Below, one piece after another: positions 33,988 through 46,927 of a stretch of DNA of 64,000 bases (positions are counted from its first letter, which is position 1; each line of letters opens with the position of its first letter). Below the pieces are notes generated by a model that did no database searches, was not told where the DNA came from, and worked only from the letters and a program-made list of their open reading frames with translations. The stretch comes from Leptodontidium sp. MPI-SDFR-AT-0119. Its lineage: Eukaryota > Ascomycota > Leotiomycetes > Helotiales > Leptodontidiaceae. The stretch is from the NCBI GenBank assembly GCA_020726505.1, contig JAHLEZ010000011.1, positions 1,178,001 through 1,242,000 of the forward strand. The letters run 5' to 3'. Made by a program: the position numbers and the translations under genes.

Positions 33988-36900
33988 ATGTCGTACTCGA
34001 ATGATAGCGGCCACACTACACTGGCCTTTTCACCAAAGGGACTGCACCATGTTGATGTCACCTCTGCGGTGAGATCTCTGCGGCGCTCACTTTCGCGCTC
34101 TCCATCCAAATTCCGTCTGGTTACGAAGTCCCCGAGTCCGTCTCCCAAATCGCCTCTATCACCTTCACCATTGTCACCACCGAAGCGAATATCCTCCCAT
34201 AGTTCGATTTTCGGCAACAGTCCAAGTAACCCGCCTCATACCCCGTCACCTTTGGCTGTCCCTTTTCCACCAAGCGCGAAGCTCGCACTTCGATCTTCGA
34301 CCCGTGGCAAAACTACAGCCCCTACTCGACCAACCTCCCGGACTCGCACCTCACCCAAGAGCCCCATGAAACGTGCTCTCAGCCAGGCTTCAGACTCTGG
34401 AAATACAACTCCTCATCCGTCAGCTGGACCTGTGGGTGGGCAAGAAAACAGCAGAAGCTCCAGTCCCGCAGAGCGCAAAAGTTTCGAGCGAGTTGCAAAG
34501 ATGGCATATACTTTCGACGCGACACCAGTCAACCACGCACTGTCAAGACTAGGTGGTGATGGTGCGAATGACTGCCACACAACTTCGTCTACCTCGAGCC
34601 CTCTCAAGCGCAGCGATGCGATCATGAATCTTGACCAGGCCAGTCTAGGAAGCCCAGTTGCAAAGCGGCGAAGTTTGCACGGCTCTGCAAGCTTTGGCCA
34701 CGATTTCAACGTTTTTGACCATGGACCTTCCTCGCAGTTTGACATTCATGATGAATCAAATCACGAGTATGAGTTATCAACTGCCTCCATCACATCCGAG
34801 AACCCTTCGTCTTTCACATCAATGCCGAGAAGATCTTCATCCCTCCGGAAATCTACCCTGCAGCAGCGACATGGAGAGAAGACTTCGTGGGGTCGGAGAC
34901 AGGCTGCTCAAGCACTGGCAGCGCAGCAGTTGGCAAATTCGGGACCCCACGTATCGACCCCTGTTCAGTCAAAGAATCGACCCAGGCTATCTTTGGATCA
35001 ATTCATGCCTCCTATGCCAAGAGACAGCCCGTTCTCGTCCCAGGGAAATTTGCCAAACGCTTCAATGCATATGGTCAATAATCCGATGCATCAGCCTCAC
35101 CCTCTGTCGCGGACTATGACAACATCCTCGTCAAACTCGAGCATCGTCGACGAGTCTCCGACGCATGTTCCAGTCCATTTTGGGGAGCAGCCAAGACCAA
35201 AGCTTGATTTCTCCAAGTCTCTGCCTGCGGGATCTTTGAGGCCATTTGCATTCGAAGCTTCCAGGGATGACAACTCCTTTGCCACGCCACAAAATTACAA
35301 ATCTGTCAAGCCGCTGCCCGCTGCATTTGCGTCGACTGGTCTCATTTCTAAAGTCAACAGAAACCCCGAGCAGCCCCAAGTCCCTCGTGGTAGCAGCAAG
35401 GGAAATGTGCCTGACACTCCTTGCAAGAAGCATGTCAATGGATTTGCAACATATCCAGCACCTGTGCCGGGTAGTGCCATCGCAAAAGCCAGACATATTC
35501 GCCATTCGTTCGGAACTCCATCTACCCCATTCAACCCTCACGGAACCCAATCTGTTCAAGGCACGTTTGGGAAGGGATCTGGTGTATTTGGCAGTGCTTT
35601 TGGCAACAATGGCCTGACCAGACGAGGGAGTTTTCTGAGCGTCGACGGAGACGAAAGCGGGGGATCACCAGATGCAAAGAGCATTCATGCTGGCACCGAC
35701 TTCGATCTTCCGCCAACACCGACGAAGCAAGCTCTTACGCAGCATCAACACGATGGCAGCCCCAGCAGTCACAGGGGCTTCCCAGCTTCCACGTCTGCTG
35801 TGGGCTATGGAATGTCGAAGAAACTGACAAGAACCAGCAGTAAGTTAAACCTCTTCACAAGTCCAGACAGTCAGGAATCAAATGCGAGTGATGGGTCAGT
35901 GGAAGTTGCGGACTCTCCAACTCCAAACAACAACCGAGATTCTCTTAAGTCATCAGACTCGGTACCCTCATTTAGTAGATCCCGGACTCAGCGTGCTTTG
36001 AACCTTCGTTCTCCGGCGCCTCTGATACCCAAATCTCTTACTACTTCCTTTATCAGTCCTGCGAGTAAACTGGGCTTTGCTAAATTTGGTCACGTGGCTC
36101 CAGCCAGTCCCTTGGAGCGCATAGATTTCATCGAGAGGCTGTCACCCAGTACTCCCCAGGAGAGTATGCTGCCACCTGATCCTAGTGGCCTTTCTATCTC
36201 AAATCACCGAGATGGCCATTCTCAGACAGGTGCCCAGAGCATGCCACCTCCCGCCACACCAACCACTGGTCGGGACTACTTTCCAAAGATTGGAGACCGC
36301 CGCCTGAGTACGACACCGATCAGCACATTTGCCCCCGGTGACTTGGACGACTCTCTTCTATCCAGATTCGAGAAGGTGGAAATGATTGGAACCGGCGAAT
36401 TCTCGCGTGTGTATAGAGTCACGAAAACTACCCCAAGCCGCCCTACTACCGCCCACTCGTTCTTCTTTGGTGCATCTGGCTCCCCATTGTCAGGAAAATC
36501 CCCACCAACCCCCATGCCAGAACGCGTCTTTGCCGTCAAGAAATCACGACAGCCTTATTCAGGCACCAGGGACCGACAACGGAAACTGCAGGAAGTCAAT
36601 GTGCTTAAGGCACTTGGACAATCTGATCATGTCTTGCATCTCATTGACAGCTGGGAAGAGAAGAATTATCTATACATTCAGACGGAATATTGTGAGGAAG
36701 GCAGCCTTGATGTCTTCCTGACAACTGTGGGTCGCAAAGGGCGACTGGACGATTTCCGCATCTGGAAAATCATGTTGGAAGTTGGCCAGGTAAGCTAGCT
36801 TGCCTCTGGTTATCCTGCAGGACTTTTACTAATTTTCCACCTAGGGTTTGAAGCATATTCATGATTCTGGTTTCATCCACCTAGACCTCAAGCCTGCCAA

Positions 36901-37612
36901 CATCTTCATTACCTTTGAGGGGGTTCTGAAGATTGGAGATTTCGGAATGGCTACTAGCTGGCCTGCACAATCTGGAATCGAGGGTGAGGGCGACCGCGAA
37001 TACATTGGTCCGGAAATCCTCATGGGTCTTTACGATAAGCCAGCCGACATCTTCGCCCTCGGCCTCATCATCCTTGAAATCGCTGGCAATGTGCAACTCC
37101 CTGACAATGGTCCTACCTGGACACGCCTCCGCTCCGGTGATATGAGTGATGCACCAAGCCTTACCTGGAGTAGCGACAGTACCCTGCAGCGAGACGCAAC
37201 GGGTATTCCTCTTGAAGAAAGCGACGTCAACATGGAGTCCTTTGGTAGTGATGATGAGATCGAGACTGATTTTGGATCGCCAACCCTGAGCAGTCGCAAG
37301 CGCAATTACGGCAACTCGAGTAGGTCTCTGTCTCATGATCCTGGGAACCTATTTGGCTCCGCGCGTAGAGGCGAACTTCACCGAGCTCCACCCTTCATGA
37401 GAGACATGTACCATGAACACGCCCTTGACAAGCTAGTCCGGTGGATGATCTCACCAACTCCTCATGATCGCCCACTCATAAATGACATTCTACGATCAGG
37501 TGGAGTCGAATGGGTAGCAATGCGCCGGCGTGCCGGGGCAACTGTCTTTGAAGGGAATTGGGGTCCAGCTGACGCTGTCTTGGCTGATGATGCGGAGATG
37601 ATGGATGTTTGA
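33988..37612 (+). CDS. wee1: Wee1/Swe1 protein kinase
   Basis: Inhibitory kinase that phosphorylates the Cdk1 ATP-site tyrosine and delays mitosis. Exons are 33988-36789 and 36845-37612, joined by a 55-nt intron, 1189 aa. The first 790 residues are disordered, with many Ser-Pro and Thr-Pro sites suited to regulation by Cdk. The kinase domain spans about 795-1170: glycine loop IGTGEFSRVYRV, a Ser/Pro insert, FAVKKSRQPYSG with the ATP lysine, the catalytic loop IHLDLKPANIFI (Asp near 948) and GDFGMA (Asp near 966). These are followed by EGDREYIGPEIL, the Wee1-specific form of the APE region. A second acidic/Ser-rich insert separates the last helices. The frame extends upstream to a GTG at 33925, and the ATG beginning MSYSNDS was taken as the start. 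Confidence 0.95.
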
Positions 37613-38320
37613 ATCCAACCTGGGATTTTACTCGGCGACTTCGCTCGATCCTGGATAGGATGGCTGAGTCTTGGATGAACTCCCTCTTTGAATTCGGATC
37701 ACAGCACACGGCGTTGGAAGGATAACCGGCGTTCAGTATCGTGCAGGCCGCACCACAACCCTCACGAACGAATGACAACGAAATACATTATAGCCTCATG
37801 AGCTTTCGTAATTGCTCACTAATATTCGAGGCATCATTTGCAACATTACGCATTCACGAGACAATGAACGAAACGATAGATTCGATCGGTTACAGTCAAT
37901 TTGAGCGAGAATCATGTTGAGATTATGACGACTTTTGCGTGTTTTGGGAAGAATGAATGTCTAAAAACTGTGCTTTGCTATTAGCTTAACCACATTTTTG
38001 GTGGCCTTGTATGGAATATGTCGAAGATCGCACAGGCGATGTTGAGTGGCTAGGGTGGGGATTGAGATATTGTAGATACATTCAAGTGACTGCCTCGGGC
38101 GCGACTGTCTTGCATGATAGAGGTCCAGGAGTTGGCACGGGGGATGAATGAACAAAACTCAAAGAAAACTTGTCCAACCTATTATCCTACGTCCACCTAT
38201 CCTTTCATCCCTCTTGTTCATGCGGTGCTGTTGATCTCACAGTCCATATCAGCCAAGTGGTAGCTAACACAGCAAAAGGTAATTATTTCCGAAACACAAT
38301 TCATCCAGTTGAAATTGAAC
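37613..38320. other. convergent 3' flanks, no gene seen
   Basis: About 700 bp between convergent genes, expected to be 3' UTRs and spacer. No repeat or RNA gene was found. Confidence 0.4.
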
Positions 38321-40283
38321 CTAGGCAATGGCTAAGAACGCGAGCAGTACACCATAAATAGCATCGAGTAAGCCTTTCTCCCCTTCGGTGTACGACGTTC
38401 CATTGAAAGATGCAGCCGCCACAATACTGCCTCCCGAACCGGCTGGAAACAGATTCTGGTCAGCATCGTGATACACTTCGTCGGCTGGCACAGTCCCTGA
38501 GACGAAGAAGTCATGCACAGCCTGGCTCAATGATAGGGAGGCCAAAGAGACGGAGGTATGGCCAGGACCGCCTCGTACGGCAAGCCTAGAGGAATTGGGG
38601 AGTAATGAACGAAGCTTCTTGGCGGAAATGAGAGGTGTGGTAGGGTCATTAGCAGGGTTTACGATAAGAATCGTGGTATTGGAGGCAGAGAGGACGTAAT
38701 CAGCATCAGACATGGAGGAGACGCCAGCGACTGGTAGCAAGGGCCGAGTGTCTGGAAAGTTACGGCAGAAGCTGATGGGTGTAAGGCCGGCTGACAAGAA
38801 CGGGGTGTTTTCCTCGATAGAAATGGACTTTGTGAGATCAATCACGTCCTGGAGTGTGACGCTGCTTGACGCCGCATTATCCATGCAGGTGAGAGGAAAT
38901 TCGCTTTGCGTGCCAACTCCTGGAGCTGTTGGGTCTGTTGGTGCACTAGCTGCTTGCGAAGAAACGAGGTTAACCAGCAGGGTTGCATTGCGGACTTCGA
39001 GGCCTTGAATTATATTGGCAACGAGAGACCAAGTTACTGGAACCCTAATGAAGGACCAGAGGAAGACGTTGAAGCTGTCGAGACTGATTGGCGTCCCGAA
39101 GTAGTCAATTGGATCGAGGAAAAGTTTCTCGAATAGGTCATCGATTCTTTGGCTGAGGCTTGAGGTGACGCCAGTCGGTGGAATGGACAAGGGACAGTTT
39201 GAACCCGCTTCCTCGCAGAATGATACGAAATCGTTCAGTGCATCTCTGACAGAGACCTGGTCGTTGGGCAGCTGGCTCTTGTATGTTAAAGCATTGGCCT
39301 GCGGATCCACGACCCCGTCAGCAACGACCCGTCCAACTCTCGTTGGGAAAGCCTGAATAAATTCTGCGAGGACTGATCATAATGTTAGTGGAGACCTTTT
39401 GCTAACGACATGTGTCATAATATGAACGAAATAGAGCATAAATTCAACTTCCCAAACCAAGGAGTATTTCAAAGAGAAAAGAGACATACAGATTGTTCCA
39501 TATGAGAAGCCCCAGTAGTTCAATCTGGCATCTACACCATCGACTGCATCGACGATAGCAGCCATATCCCGAGCTACATATGCCGCCGAGGAAGTATAAA
39601 GAGCTTCAGAGCTCTGATTAACACAAGCATCGGCGAGTTTAGCAACAGCTGTGTCGAATTCTGCAATCTCCGTCGTTACTTGGGCATCGTAGCTTGAGTT
39701 CGAAAACATTCCCAACCAAAGGTTGGGACTTCCTGGCAAGGCTTCCGAGAACGTATACTCTTCCTCTAGTATTTGACAAATTAGCACTGCTGTATTTCAG
39801 ATCCTCGGGCTCTTTCGGAAATATTCGGGTTTCCAGCCCCGAGACAGAGATCCCGAGACTCGGCTCCTAAGAGATGTAGAATAGAGGGGTGGGAATATGC
39901 TGACCTGCTGTTGGAAAGCATTGAAGCAAAGGTGTAGACTGGCCAACACCTCGAGGGTCCCAGCCAATTATGTCGTAAAATCCTCCTGTGATAGTAGATA
40001 TTCCAGCCCCTGCTCCAGCTTGTACGAAAGAGAGCCCGGATGCTCCTGGCCCCCCAGGATTTACCAGAAGGGACCCAAGACGTTGGGAGGACGAGACTGT
40101 AGCATTGTACCTAACCAGCGCTATGCTAGCATTGGCTGTAGATTTTGATGACGGCGCATATTCCAGAGGGACAGATAGCGTTGAGCAATCTAAGTTTGTA
40201 CCGCAAGGAGACCAAGTCAGAGGAGCCGCCCCAAACACGGCAGAGGAGAACAGGAGCGTAGCGAGGGTGAGTGACTTAGTCAT
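38321..40283 (-). CDS. secreted alpha/beta hydrolase, tripeptidyl-aminopeptidase-like (S33)
   Basis: Secreted member of the TAP-like alpha/beta hydrolases, related to Streptomyces tripeptidyl aminopeptidase; peptide or ester hydrolysis outside the cell is expected. Exons are 39905-40283, 39490-39765 and 38321-39372, 568 aa. A signal peptide covers about 1-18. Landmarks are LLVNPGGPGASGLSF (oxyanion loop), YDIIGWDPRGVGQS, WGFSYGT with the nucleophile Ser near 214, VGRVVADGVVDP, TILIVNPANDPTTP with the acid near 461, and GGPGHTSVSL with His near 490. Several Asn-X-Ser/Thr sites fit secretion. The C-terminus ends in a hydrophobic segment (GLLDAIYGVLLAFLAIA) after a small-residue region, which could be a GPI-attachment signal. 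Introns are 139 and 117 nt. Confidence 0.9.
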
Positions 40284-41094
40284 CTTTAAGTTGAACGAGT
40301 GTGGGTGGCACTTGAAAGCTACAATTATGGGCAGAGCCGCATATTTGTATCATCTTCTTTCCCCTGGACTTTCATACGATCTATTTAGGGATTTCGAGGA
40401 AGGTTTTTCTTTTCTTGTCGGCACTCGCGGAGATGAAAGGGGTTTGCTTTAATGGTCTGTTCATTGAGTTTTCGGTCAATGGGAACGGCCTGGCCGACTT
40501 TGATTGACAGTTACAGGGGCTGGCTCATAACTTCGTAAATCCCAACCCCAACCATAAAGACTATTTCCAGCACAGTTGTGCTAAGTCAAAATTGAGAACA
40601 GGAAGCACATCAAGATTGATACGCCTCCGTTTACCCCAAGTTCAGCCATGCCTGTCTGTCTCAAGTGCTCGAGAGATCCCAGAGAGTAGAGTAGAGACTT
40701 TTAAAACAAGGTAATCAATGCTAGAATCAAACCCAAATAGTTGAGTAATTGTTCGATGCCTTCCTCCATAACATCTTCACGGACACGGAGCAAAGAACAT
40801 CCCCATATTTACCTAGCTTGATTAAGCGAGTCTATGCAAGTTTGGCGTGGGGTAGTTCAACACGCATCAGGTCATTCCGATATTTTATTCGATATTTCCT
40901 GCCTGCCTTCGACATGTAAAGGGTTTGCATCTTCTTACCAAAAAAATACAGAAGTACCTACCTACCTGTTCGTACCGGGTGTGGTCACGTGCCATGCTCT
41001 TATCCAGCCCCGCGCTAAAAATCTTATCGCCACAAAAAAAAGTCGATCATGAAGGAAAGCTACATTTCCGTTAGCAAGATTGCCGCACAACACA
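40284..41094. other. divergent promoter region (S33 hydrolase / DIM1)
   Basis: About 810 bp between divergent genes. Contains an AGTAGAGTAG run near 40685 and CTACCTACCTG near 40957. No coding sequence was found. Confidence 0.4.
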
Positions 41095-42411
<1,317 letters not shown>

Positions 42412-43848
42412 GTTTTGGGGGGGGGGGGGGGGGGGGGGGGGGGTTCCTTTTGACTATTAGCGAGGCGTTGGTGGTGTTTTGTTCAGTAGGTCTTCAATGT
42501 ACTCGAACTGGGTTGGAACTTGGTTGGTCTCGCTCACTCTGCCTGCGCCAACCTCGTTCTCCTGTAATACAGACGGCCGTATTCTTGCTCCTAGGGATCT
42601 TTTACGTGCCAGAAACGTATCGTGTCCGCGAAACTTGGGTGGATTTGCGCCTAGCTTTCGGCCCACCGGCCGCAAATGCAACAAAAGCATAACTGTGCTA
42701 CTGGATCTAGATGAATACTTGAACTACGATGTAGTCTCGGAATCATGTTTCGTTGTAGTGAACTGTTAGCAAGTAATATTATGTCTCTAACTAAATACAA
42801 GTCGCAACGCTAAGAATATTTGCAGAATCAGAGCATCCGGCGCCAGAACCTCGTCCATAATCTACGGCTTCACCTGCCTGGCTCGCTTCTAGATTGCGTT
42901 GGGCAATCAACAGCTCTAGTGGTCAAAAATCCGTGCCCAGTGAACTTAGGGACAACCGAATTCTGTTATTTCTGTTTTGATGGGGAGGAGGCAGGTTCCT
43001 AGAAAGAATACTCGATCGAGTAGTGGACAATAGCCGTTCGCAGGTTGAACAGGACAATTTCAGTATAGATATGGTGATTTCAGGGACGGTACCTTGAGAC
43101 ACTCACGAGACCCCGAAAACCCGAAACCTTTTTCGAGGGATTCCGAAATTATCTGTGGTTTCGATTAGATCATGGCGCAGGTCTGACATATTCTTGCAAA
43201 TCTTCTTTTTCAAAGAACAGGTTGAGTGCTCGTCTCATTTCCTCGCAGCAATTGCGGTGCCTGCTTGGGACATCGGACAGTCAGCCTTAAATTTGAGTAC
43301 GCAGAATAATTTACGGATTTGCCGCCTGTCATGCCTCGTTCATGATAGCTATTCGGGGCCCAGACTATCGTTATCCTCTCCCATGGAGACCGAGTACAAG
43401 CCCCCGAATCCTCGCTAAGCCTCACAGTCAAGTAAACAGACATATTAAAATTAACATCTCGGCCCGATTTACAACTGCTACTTGAGTTCCGCGTATGTGT
43501 GAATTAAAACTACGGGGCCTGCTTTTGCACCCCATCGGGGTTTTGACCACCTTGGCTCCATTTAAAGTTGTAACCCAGAAACACCCAACCACACGCCATC
43601 AATTGCTCTTGATAGATCTCGACGTATTCAATGCAAGCTGCCAACACAAATTAGAGTAGATCCTTGACTTGTACTCGGTTTATAACCGTGAAATTCAAGA
43701 TATAGTGCAGAAACCTTGGTGGATTTCCAGAGAGCTGAAAGATATCGCCAGTGAATACAAACAGCAGGTCAAGTGACGCCCCAAGTAGCCGGCTAGGATA
43801 GCACTAATCGATTAGGGGTTACATTGTTATTGAAAACCCGGTCAAAAT
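42412..43848. other. convergent intergenic region with poly-G tract
   Basis: About 1.4 kb between the convergent DIM1 and monooxygenase genes. Apart from the poly-G run listed separately, only short ORFs without domain signal are present. Confidence 0.45.
42417..42443 (+). repeat. 27-nt poly-G run just after the DIM1 stop
   Basis: An uninterrupted run of 27 G starts 6 nt after the DIM1 stop codon. In the transcript it would lie in the 3' UTR on the sense strand, where G tracts can form quadruplexes. Length is prone to polymerase slippage and sequencing error, so the true count may differ. Confidence 0.9.
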
Positions 43849-46075
43849 TTAGGCGTGCTTTTTACCCGTGCTTTTGGTACTTGGTTGATACATCCCTAAA
43901 GCCTCGCCAAAGAATTTGATCATGTCGAGTGTCGAGAAAGTCACCCAAAGGACAAGACTCGTGAACCCGAAGATTACGAATGGAATGATGCCATAGATTG
44001 CGATATCTATTTGTACTTTAGCATCGACTCTAACGCATCGAGGACAGGATAAAACCTACAAACCCAACCCCCACTTTGTTTCACGACATCCCAAAGCTCC
44101 GTTCTCATTATCTCGTTGGCTCCATCCCACTTCCAAGGGCCTACGAGTCGAAACTTGGTATTGAAGTTGGATCCGAAAGCCCATGTGAAGGTTGTTTTGA
44201 AACCAAATCCAAGTATCTCTGTGAAGGATGCTGCAGAGCCCATGTCGAGAGCGAGTTGATATGCATATGACTCATGGTCAACACCGTACTTCTCATATTC
44301 TCGTCGTCCAGGTTTGATGAGGAGCTTGTAATCAATGTCCCGTGGCCGCTTTTCCGGTAGGAGATCTAGGATTGAAAGGACCCATAGCTGAACCTGCAGC
44401 TCCGACAGAGGAGGGATAGCCCCGATGGCAGGACGTACAAAGCCAATGAATCCGACCGTTTCGTCTCCAGTCTTCCTGATCACGACTTTAGTATCGAAAG
44501 TTATAATATTTCAGATTCAGAACAAATAATCCTATCCCAGATCTCAGGTTCTAGTGGATTTCAGAACGGGAACAACGTACCAGATGCCACGTCTATCGGC
44601 CTCCAACGGAGTCCCGTAGCTACTGTCAATAAATGAGAATCTCTGGGAGTATCCGGTGGCAAATACTACAATATCGGGCTTGTAGGTAATGCTTCGCATG
44701 GTTTTGGCTTCTGGGCGACTAGATTCGACGAACGTGACGACTCCATTGGAGGATATGGACTTGGGCCAAGGAGCCAGATCGATCTTCCTGTCTCCTGTAT
44801 CCTTGATTGGTATCTGGCAGATACTAGCTCTGACGCGATCCAAAAATGAACGCTTGCGATACGGTGCAGAGATATAGGGGATAGCTTGACCAGATTTACA
44901 AGGAAATACTGTGAGGAAACGATGTCAGCCTCGTTGCATCTTGAGGGGTTAATTACATACTGGCTGAAGCATGGAAACGTTCATCTGATATTCCCCCCAC
45001 CCATTGGTCGAGCCCATGCTTCGTTCCAGAAATAAGTTGTACTCCGAACTTGACCGACCAGTAATCATAGTAGTTCCACAACAAAGGGCTCAACTGAAGG
45101 ACAGCTGTTTAAGGAGTCAGCTCAGCTGTGTACAGGCGATTTCTCGCTAGTATACAAATACCCAGACTAAGTAAGACTAACGGTGAACGTAAGCAGTGTC
45201 AAACAAACTCATGTGAGAAGTATCTGTTGGGATGTTTCGCTGCGCAGAAGGAGATTTGTTGAAAGTTCTGAATGTGATAGGGACGGGAACAATCTAGATA
45301 AACTATTAGCAACACTTTGAGATCAGACTTGATGAAGCAGACCTTCGGGGCGTAGTAAAATCCATCACGGTGAGATATCGTAACAGACTTCGTTGACGAT
45401 GTTACAGCAAGGTAGCCAAGATCCATGGCAGTCTCTCCTGCTCCAAGAATCATAACATGCTTATCAACCCCAAAATCTTTTCTCAGTCTAAATTCAGAAG
45501 AGTGGAACACTCGGGGAACATGCTCTATTCCCGGGAAAGTTGGGATGTACGGGTCTGTATGCAGTCCTGAGCATATCGCAATTGCATCGCACTCCCACAG
45601 TTTGGTTTTTCCCTCATGTGAAAAAGTAACCACATGTCCAGATTCTTTTCCTCGATTTACAGCGTCCACTCGTGTTGAGAGTCTAATGTGAGGCCAAAGA
45701 TTGAAGTGGGTAGCATACGCATCCAGATAGGAGCAGAAGCCGTTAGTTGAGAGGAAGTCAGGATCATCGGATGAGTGGCGGAAGTCACTGAAAGCGGTCA
45801 AGTACTTGGAGGAGACAAGCTACGGCATGTCAGAGATTGATAGCGAGGAAATTTCCTCGACGGTCAGAGTAATATTCATGGAACAGTGATTCAAAAGCAG
45901 ATGTGTTTACCTCGGCGTCCTCGTACACACGATGTCGAAACGAGCCAGCGATGGAATCCCTCGCTTCGAACAGGATTGCTTCAATGGGTTCGACTGGATG
46001 AAATTTGTGAGCGGTAGTCAGATATTTGAGAGCGACCAGTCCCGAGGAACCACCTCCGATGACGGCGACTCGCAT
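43849..46075 (-). CDS. flavin-containing monooxygenase with C-terminal membrane anchor
   Basis: Class B flavoprotein monooxygenase (FMO-like) that would oxygenate a small molecule with FAD and NADPH. Seven exons: 45911-46075, 45343-45819, 45182-45293, 44961-45104, 44581-44908, 44060-44475 and 43849-44006, 599 aa. The FAD site is VAVIGGGSSGLVALKYL at the N-terminus, the NADPH site is VMILGAGETAMDLGYLA, and the FMO-type FATGYSQRF segment follows. FPGIEHVPRVFHSSEF occupies the FMO fingerprint position. The last exon encodes a hydrophobic segment (YGIIPFVIFGFTSLVLWVTF) near the C-terminus, a likely ER anchor as in animal FMOs. All introns are GT-AG and restore one frame, so the gene appears intact. 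It is divergent from the Zn2Cys6 regulator, a common arrangement for a pathway enzyme and its regulator. Confidence 0.88.
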
Positions 46076-46927
46076 TGCTATATTTAATAAATGCGAGATG
46101 TTGGTAGAGGATTTATAGCTCAGATGGATCGAAGAGAACTACCCGCATTTCACCAGGCTACTAAATGGTGAAGGAAATGCGGCAGCCCAGTTCCTTTTCT
46201 AGCAGTGCCAAGTTGCATGCAGAAAACAACGCCCGTGCGCTAGGCCATGACTGCTATTTGGATCTCTGCATGGAGATAAATTACTTCATGCAGCTGCCAA
46301 GTCTCTGTTGAGAGTTTCGAGACTGGCGATTCGCTCATTAGACGGGCTGGACGATATCCTTGCGATCCTTTGACAATCTCGAACACAACATGTACACTAA
46401 AATATTACTGCCTCGGGGAATATCCAAAAAGGTGTTGCGGCGCGTTGCTGTCCGGAGCCACGAAGGTCCTGCCTGGGATTGTTGTGGTATCTATCTAGCT
46501 GTAGCTACAGAAATTAATACCATTCTTTCACTTCAATTCCTCGTGCCAGCGTCACCGATGCACGGCCGCCCTCGAATCTTCGGGCCCTCACTAAATAGCT
46601 GTAAATGCCCTTGTTTATTACTTAACAACAAAATCTGGACTTGTTATATTATTAAAGTGCATTATCCTCAGACAGTTGGTGGTGGACGGCTCTAAAGTAC
46701 CTAGGTGCCTACCTAGGTACTTTACCGCACGCCATGACTCAGCATTTGTAGCTCACTCAACAAAGGGCGAGAATACCGACATCACAACCTCTGCAACACT
46801 TATTCCGCGCAGCGCCAGTATTCAGTACCCATCTTACCCCTGCTGATAACCATCTCAGTGATCTCGTCTTAGATAGCTCGGTAACGAAGCTCGGCTTGGC
46901 TAGCCGCGAATACTCACTGCCGTCGAG
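46076..46927. promoter_or_regulatory. divergent promoter region (FMO / Zn2Cys6 regulator)
   Basis: About 850 bp shared by two divergent genes. It contains the perfect 14-bp inverted repeat described separately, about 200 bp ahead of the regulator start. No other motif is convincing. Confidence 0.4.
46693..46724. repeat. perfect inverted repeat, arms TAAAGTACCTAGGT
   Basis: Two 14-bp arms are exact reverse complements separated by GCCT. Each arm contains the 8-bp palindrome ACCTAGGT. Related CCTAGGTA units occur at 54453-54474. It may be a regulator site or a hairpin; there is no evidence for which. Confidence 0.8.
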
